Of a DNA stretch of 64,000 nt, positions 59,458 through 64,000 are shown in pieces. The notes beneath the pieces are model-generated. The model made no database searches. It worked only from the letters and a program-made list of their open reading frames with translations, and had not been told where the DNA came from. The stretch comes from Verrucomicrobiota bacterium. Lineage in GTDB: Bacteria > Verrucomicrobiota > Verrucomicrobiia > Limisphaerales > UBA8199. The first letter of the stretch is position 1, and each line of letters starts with the position of its first letter. A program made the position numbers and the translations under genes. The stretch is from assembly GCA_012517205.1 (NCBI GenBank), contig JAAYVL010000088.1:1-64000 (forward strand), written 5' to 3'.

Positions 59458-59545
59458 CGGAGGCTCAAAGGGAGCTCATGCTTGTTTTCCGTGTTCTCCT
59501 GCCGCGCTCCCGATGTACTCCCCTTGTACATGGCTTGAAAGGATG
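59430..59545. repeat. degenerate copy 4 of the dispersed palindromic repeat
   Basis: GGCCGTGTACAACGGGTGTACAACGGAGGCTCA ... CTCCCCTTGTACATGGCTTGAAAGG; arms diverged and loop replaced. Confidence 0.65.
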
Positions 59546-59739
59546 GGGAAGGAACGGCCTCGCGGGCGGTGGTGGAAGCTGGGGCGGTGGCGGGCTTCAA
59601 TTTTTTAACCGCTGCCGTTTCAGCGGTTTGCTGAGATTTCAAGGTTGGCGGTGGCGGAACGATGGCGTTGTGAACCCGGCTTTGGCCTTTCCAGGCGTTC
59701 CGGGGCTGACCCACGGCGATAAACACCTTCCGCCCCGGG

Positions 59740-59826
59740 ACGCTGATCGTCTTCGACCGCTTTCACGTGATGAAGCTGATGTTGGAGAAAGCCCTGGAAA
59801 TGAATATGGGTGAGGCCAGGGCATAG
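59740..59826 (+). pseudogene. ISL3-like transposase remnant
   Basis: Frame at 59740 reads TLIVFDRFHVMKLMLEKALEMNMGEARA*, resembling the FDRFHVMK motif of ISL3-family transposases; no intact ORF. Confidence 0.5.
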
Positions 59827-59901
59827 GGGATGGCATTTTTACTGCTGTCAGGACTTGTCGCGACGTATGTGTCCTGATAGGCTATCCGTAATTCGCAGTA
59901 G

Positions 59902-61467
59902 ATGAGTGACCGGGCTTTCTTTCGCCGGCAGTTCTGGCTGGTGGCTGTTCTTCTGGCTGGCACGGGCTTGCAGCCGGTCTCCGGAACCCATGCCCCGCGC
60001 GGCGAATACGCGGAGACGCATCTGCTGGTGAAACTCAAAGCGGAGAAACTCCCACTCCTGTCCACTCAATCTGAGACGGAGGCGCTGACCACACTGGCGG
60101 CCGGGCTTGGGCTGCCGTCGGAGGCGCGGCTGGAGGAACCGCCCGTGAGACGGCTCTTGCGTTCGCGTTCGCGCCGCGGCGCGGGCCCCGGGGCGGAGGC
60201 GCCCGTGGATGTGAGCCGCTTTCTCCGGCTGCATTTGCCACCGGGGATGCGGGTCACCAACGCGCTGCAGCAGTTGAGCCGGCATGGCTGGGTCGAGTAT
60301 GCGGAGCCGGATGGCATCGGAACGGGAGGGGTCATCCCGAGCGACCCGGATATTCTGCGGCAGTGGCATCATACCAACAGCGTGAAACCAACGGCCAATA
60401 TCCACACCTGGCAGGCCTGGAACATTACGCAAGGCTCGCCCGCAGTGATTGTGGCCATGCTGGACACGGGGTTAAACGGCGATCAACCCGAGTTTGCCGG
60501 CCGGGTGGTTCCCGGTTATCGCTTCACCAACCCGGCTTGCAATACCGACACGGCGGATGATCACGGCCACGGAACCATGGCGGCGGGGATTCTGTGCGCC
60601 AGCGCCAACAACGGGGCGCTGGGGGCGGGGGTGGATTGGCATTGCCGGGTGATGCCCATCAAGGTGCTCGACCGGAATAACAGTGGTTATTACTCCGATT
60701 GGGCCCAGGGAATTGATTACGCGGTGGCGCAGGGCGCGAAGGTGATCAACCTCTCCGCCGGCGGCGCCAGCAGCAGCATAACCCTGTCGAACGCCATCGC
60801 CAGGGCCATCGCGCAGGGAGTCATCTTTGTCACCATCGCCCACAATGACGGGACGAATGCCATCCGTTTTCCGGGCAACCTGCCGATCTGCATCACGGTC
60901 GGCGCCACGGATCGGAACGATGTGCGGGCCGGCTTCAGCAACTATGGGCCGGAAATAGACCTGGTCGCGCCGGGGGTGAGCATCACCTCGGTGAGCCGCA
61001 GCGGGACCCTGGCCACCTGGTCGGGCACTTCGTTTGCCGCGCCCCAGGTGGCGGGCGTCTGCTCGCTGCTGGCGGCGGTGCGGCCGGGCCTGACGCAGAG
61101 CGAGGCGCGCGCCCTGCTGCGCGCCGGGGCCGACGACCAGGTTGGCGACGCGGCGGACACGCCGGGTTTTGACCCGTATTACGGCTGGGGACGGCTTAAT
61201 GCGGGGAACACGCTGCTGCTGGCCCAGACGCGGATTGATTCGATCTGGCGCCTGCCGAATGGCCAGGTTGTCCTTTCCTGGCCCAGCCCGCCCAACGCCG
61301 GCAGCCGCCAGCCTTATCGCATTCGCGCCAAGTCCTCCCTCACCGGCGCCTGGATGCAGCAGACCTCGCCGTTTGGCTTTGGTTACTCTACGAACCGGAC
61401 TTACTGGACGAATACCAATACGAAGGCCAGCGTCGGGTTCTTTGAGGTGAAGGTCAATTTCCCCTGA
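59902..61467 (+). CDS. secreted subtilisin-like (S8) serine protease
   Basis: VIVAMLDTGLNGDQPEF (Asp), DDHGHGTMAAGILCA (His), WSGTSFAAPQVAGVCSLL (Ser). Confidence 0.93.
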   Translation: MSDRAFFRRQFWLVAVLLAGTGLQPVSGTHAPRGEYAETHLLVKLKAEKLPLLSTQSETEALTTLAAGLGLPSEARLEEPPVRRLLRSRSRRGAGPGAEAPVDVSRFLRLHLPPGMRVTNALQQLSRHGWVEYAEPDGIGTGGVIPSDPDILRQWHHTNSVKPTANIHTWQAWNITQGSPAVIVAMLDTGLNGDQPEFAGRVVPGYRFTNPACNTDTADDHGHGTMAAGILCASANNGALGAGVDWHCRVMPIKVLDRNNSGYYSDWAQGIDYAVAQGAKVINLSAGGASSSITLSNAIARAIAQGVIFVTIAHNDGTNAIRFPGNLPICITVGATDRNDVRAGFSNYGPEIDLVAPGVSITSVSRSGTLATWSGTSFAAPQVAGVCSLLAAVRPGLTQSEARALLRAGADDQVGDAADTPGFDPYYGWGRLNAGNTLLLAQTRIDSIWRLPNGQVVLSWPSPPNAGSRQPYRIRAKSSLTGAWMQQTSPFGFGYSTNRTYWTNTNTKASVGFFEVKVNFP

Positions 61468-61585
61468 GGCGGCGTTTGCCGCGGCGCGCGCGGGAATCGC
61501 CGGAAGCCTCTGCCCGGGCGCCGCGTCCGGACCCCGCGGCGGGAGCGCCCGGGCGGTTCCCCGGCGGCCGCGGCGGGGCGTGCCC

Positions 61586-61613
61586 TTGACACCCCTTTGC
61601 CACCTGTTAGAGT
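61586..61613 (+). promoter_or_regulatory. candidate sigma-70-type promoter upstream of the microcompartment genes
   Basis: TTGACA (61586-61591), 16-bp spacer, TAGAGT (61608-61613), ~85 bp upstream of ATG 61698. Confidence 0.4.
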
Positions 61614-61697
61614 GGCGCGCGTGGGTGAACCGAACAGTGCATTTTCGGCCCGCCTCGCCGCGGCGAGGAAGGGCGCCCCATCCCCACAGCCAGTGCG

Positions 61698-62990
61698 ATG
61701 AACCGGAAAATAGCTATTGGCGCGGATCACGGCGGGTTTGAACTGAAAGCCCGGCTCCTGGCCTGGCTGCGCGACCGCGGCTACGAAACCCAGGATTGCG
61801 GAACGCACAGCAAGGACGCCGCGGACTACCCGCGCATCGCCTACACCGTGGCGCGGCTGGTGGCGGCCGGCCAATGCGACCGCGGCATTATGATTGACGG
61901 CGCGGGCATCGGCTCGGCGATGACCGCCAACAAGGTGCCCGGCGTGCGGGCGGCCGCCTGTTATAACGTCGCCCTCGCCCGAAACAGCCGCGAGCATAAC
62001 GACGCCAACGTGCTGACGCTGGGGGCGGGCCAGACGGATTTCGAGCAGGCCCAGGCCATCGTCGAAGCGTTCCTGTCGGCGGAATGCGTGGAAGAGCGGC
62101 ACCGCCGGCGGGTCGAGCTCATCAATGCCGTCCCGGCCGGCGCGCTGGAAGTGGGGCCGCACCAGGCGGCGCTGCTGGCCGGAGTCGGCGCGCCCCGCCC
62201 GGCGCCCGCGGCGGCGGACGTGGAAAAGCTCGCCCAGCGCGTCCGGGAACTGCTGTCCGCCCGGGGCGAGCCCGCCGCCGCGCCCCCCGCCCCGCCGCCG
62301 CTGAATATCCCGCCGCTGATTGACCACACCATCCTGCGGCCGGATACCACCCGGGCCGACATCGAGCAGCTCTGCCGCGAGGCGCGCCAATACCAGTTCT
62401 ACTCGGTTTGCGTCAACCCCACCTGGGTCGCGCTCGCCCGCCAGCTCCTGGACGGCTCGGGTGTAAAGGTTTGCTGCGTGGTTGGCTTTCCGCTGGGCGC
62501 GCAGCCGCCGGAGACCAAGGCGATGGAAGCCCGCGCCGCCATCCGGCAGGGCGCCCGGGAGATTGACATGGTCCTCAACGTCGGCGCGCTCAAGAGCGGC
62601 GACGACGCGCTGGTGCTCCGCGACATCCGCGCCGTGGTGGAAGCCTGCCGGGACGGCAGCGCCCGGTGCAAAGTGATCCTGGAAACGGCGCTGCTGAACC
62701 ACCCGGAAAAGGTGCGCGCCTGCGAGCTGGCCATCCAGGCCCGGGCGGACTTTGTGAAGACCTCGACCGGGTTCAGCTCCGGCGGGGCGACGGTGGAGGA
62801 CGTGGCGTTGATGAGCCGGATCGTGCGCGCCAAAGGGCTGGGGGTGAAAGCCTCCGGGGGAATCCGCACGCTGGCGGATTTGCGCCGCATGGTGCAGGCC
62901 GGCGCCACCCGCATCGGCACCAGCAGCGGCCTCAAAATCCTGCAGGAGGCCGCCGGCGAAGCCGTCCCGGGCGGGGGAGAAACCTACTAG
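61698..62990 (+). CDS. RpiB-like isomerase - DeoC-like aldolase fusion (BMC-associated)
   Basis: N-half [27 protein letters not shown]...[13 protein letters not shown] (RpiB/LacAB); C-half [50 protein letters not shown] (DeoC). Confidence 0.92.
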   Translation: MNRKIAIGADHGGFELKARLLAWLRDRGYETQDCGTHSKDAADYPRIAYTVARLVAAGQCDRGIMIDGAGIGSAMTANKVPGVRAAACYNVALARNSREHNDANVLTLGAGQTDFEQAQAIVEAFLSAECVEERHRRRVELINAVPAGALEVGPHQAALLAGVGAPRPAPAAADVEKLAQRVRELLSARGEPAAAPPAPPPLNIPPLIDHTILRPDTTRADIEQLCREARQYQFYSVCVNPTWVALARQLLDGSGVKVCCVVGFPLGAQPPETKAMEARAAIRQGAREIDMVLNVGALKSGDDALVLRDIRAVVEACRDGSARCKVILETALLNHPEKVRACELAIQARADFVKTSTGFSSGGATVEDVALMSRIVRAKGLGVKASGGIRTLADLRRMVQAGATRIGTSSGLKILQEAAGEAVPGGGETY

Positions 62991-63013
62991 GCAGGAAAGG
63001 ACAACCTCTCATT

Positions 63014-63649
63014 ATGGCCGACCTTCGTTCTTACATTTTTCTGGACCGCCTCCAACCGCAGGTGGCGTCGTTTTTGGCGACCGTCTCGCAGGGGTTCCTG
63101 CCCATTGCCGGGCAGGCCTCGCTGCTGGTCGAGATTTCCCCCGGCATGGAAATCAACTTCGTCACCGACGTGGCGCTCAAGTGCACGAAGGTCACGCCCG
63201 GCATGCAGATCATCGAGCGCCTCTACGGCCTGCTGGAAATCCATTCCGAGTCGCAGGCGGACGTCCGCTCCGCCGGCGCGGCCATCCTGGCGGCGCTCGG
63301 GCTGAAGGAGGAGGACCGCTATAAACCGGCCATCTACAGCCGCAGCACCATCCGCCAGATAGACGATCACCACACGATGCTCATCAACCGCACCCGGCAC
63401 GGCAACATGATCCTGCCGGGGCAGAGCCTCTTCACGATGGAGGTCGCCCCCGCGGCCTATGCCGCCTTTGCCGCCAACGAGGCCGAGAAAACCGCCGAGA
63501 TCAACATCCTGGAGATTCGCCCCTTCGGCAGCTTCGGCCGGCTTTACCTGGGCGGCGAGGAGAAGGACATTGACGTGGCGGCCCAGGCCGCCGAGGCCGC
63601 CATCCACAGCCTTGCCGGCCGGCCGATGACGGGCGGCGGCGGCGCCTGA
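63014..63649 (+). CDS. conserved BMC-locus protein, possibly BMC-fold shell component
   Basis: MADLRSYIFLDRLQPQVASFLATVSQGFLPIAGQASLLVEISPGMEINFVTDVALKCTKVTPGMQ; starts within ORF 62666-63649 after an RBS (AGGAAAGGA); sits between RpiB-DeoC and a BMC-H gene. Confidence 0.65.
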   Translation: MADLRSYIFLDRLQPQVASFLATVSQGFLPIAGQASLLVEISPGMEINFVTDVALKCTKVTPGMQIIERLYGLLEIHSESQADVRSAGAAILAALGLKEEDRYKPAIYSRSTIRQIDDHHTMLINRTRHGNMILPGQSLFTMEVAPAAYAAFAANEAEKTAEINILEIRPFGSFGRLYLGGEEKDIDVAAQAAEAAIHSLAGRPMTGGGGA

Positions 63650-63701
63650 TTCACTTTGCGAAACCCTCACTCATAACCAGACAACATAAGGAGACTCATA
63701 T

Positions 63702-63998
63702 ATGGCAGAAGCATTAGGCTTGCTGGAAACACGGTCCTTCGCCGCCATGGTGGAAGGCGCGGACGCAATGGTCAAAGCCGCCAAGGTTGACCTCGTCAGC
63801 TTCGAGAAAACCGGCGGGGGCTACGTCACCGCCGTCATCCGCGGCGATGTGGCCGCCGTCAAGGCCGCCACCGACGCCGGGCGCCTCGCCGCCAGCCGCG
63901 TTGGCGAAATGGTGGCCGTGCACGTCATCCCGCGCCCGCACGCGAATGTGGACGAGGTGCTGCCGCTGGGCCGCGGCGCCAAGGCGATCAAAAAGTAA
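63702..63998 (+). CDS. BMC-H microcompartment shell protein
   Basis: [96 protein letters not shown]. Confidence 0.97.
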   Translation: MAEALGLLETRSFAAMVEGADAMVKAAKVDLVSFEKTGGGYVTAVIRGDVAAVKAATDAGRLAASRVGEMVAVHVIPRPHANVDEVLPLGRGAKAIKK

Positions 63999-64000
63999 CC

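Noticed and set aside
56537-59538. + strand ORFs 56537-57868 and 58006-59538
   Set aside because: Antisense to sigma factor, hisB and hflX, all with unmistakable motifs
61401-62702. 433-aa minus-strand ORF
   Set aside because: Antisense to the RpiB-DeoC fusion

Overview
A high-GC bacterial chromosome segment, best read as Verrucomicrobia-like (inference from the VPDSG-type sorting signal, the exosortase and the protein styles). Most of the window (about 3.0-49.5 kb, nearly all on the minus strand) is an exosortase/exopolysaccharide island. It holds a PrsK/PrsR-type two-component pair, a VPDGG-CTERM sorting substrate with its own sigma-54-like promoter and rho-independent terminator, a PrsT-like TPR lipoprotein and an exosortase. 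It also holds an outer-membrane barrel protein and a Wzx/Wzy-type polysaccharide cluster of roughly 20 genes headed by a Wza-like exporter and a NusG-paralogue. To the left are a degraded ISAs1-like transposase and a formylglycine-generating-enzyme-like secreted protein. To the right are rarA, 5-formyl-THF cyclo-ligase, a DUF4091/GH-like protein, an ECF sigma/anti-sigma pair, hisB, hflX and a subtilisin-like protease. The window ends at the start of a bacterial microcompartment (BMC) locus: an RpiB-DeoC fusion, a BMC-associated protein and a BMC-H shell protein. The most unusual signals are: (i) a dispersed composite intergenic repeat with a ~34-bp inverted-repeat core whose loop is inverted in one of three good copies; (ii) a secreted beta-helix protein with a NodB deacetylase inserted in it and a LamG-like domain inserted in the deacetylase; (iii) enzymes with altered catalytic residues (Wzc-like Walker A K->V, AsnB-like without Cys2, RpiB Cys->Asp); (iv) an RpiB-DeoC linker that looks like an internal encapsulation peptide. 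All calls come from reading the sequence and the ORF translations; no database search was run.
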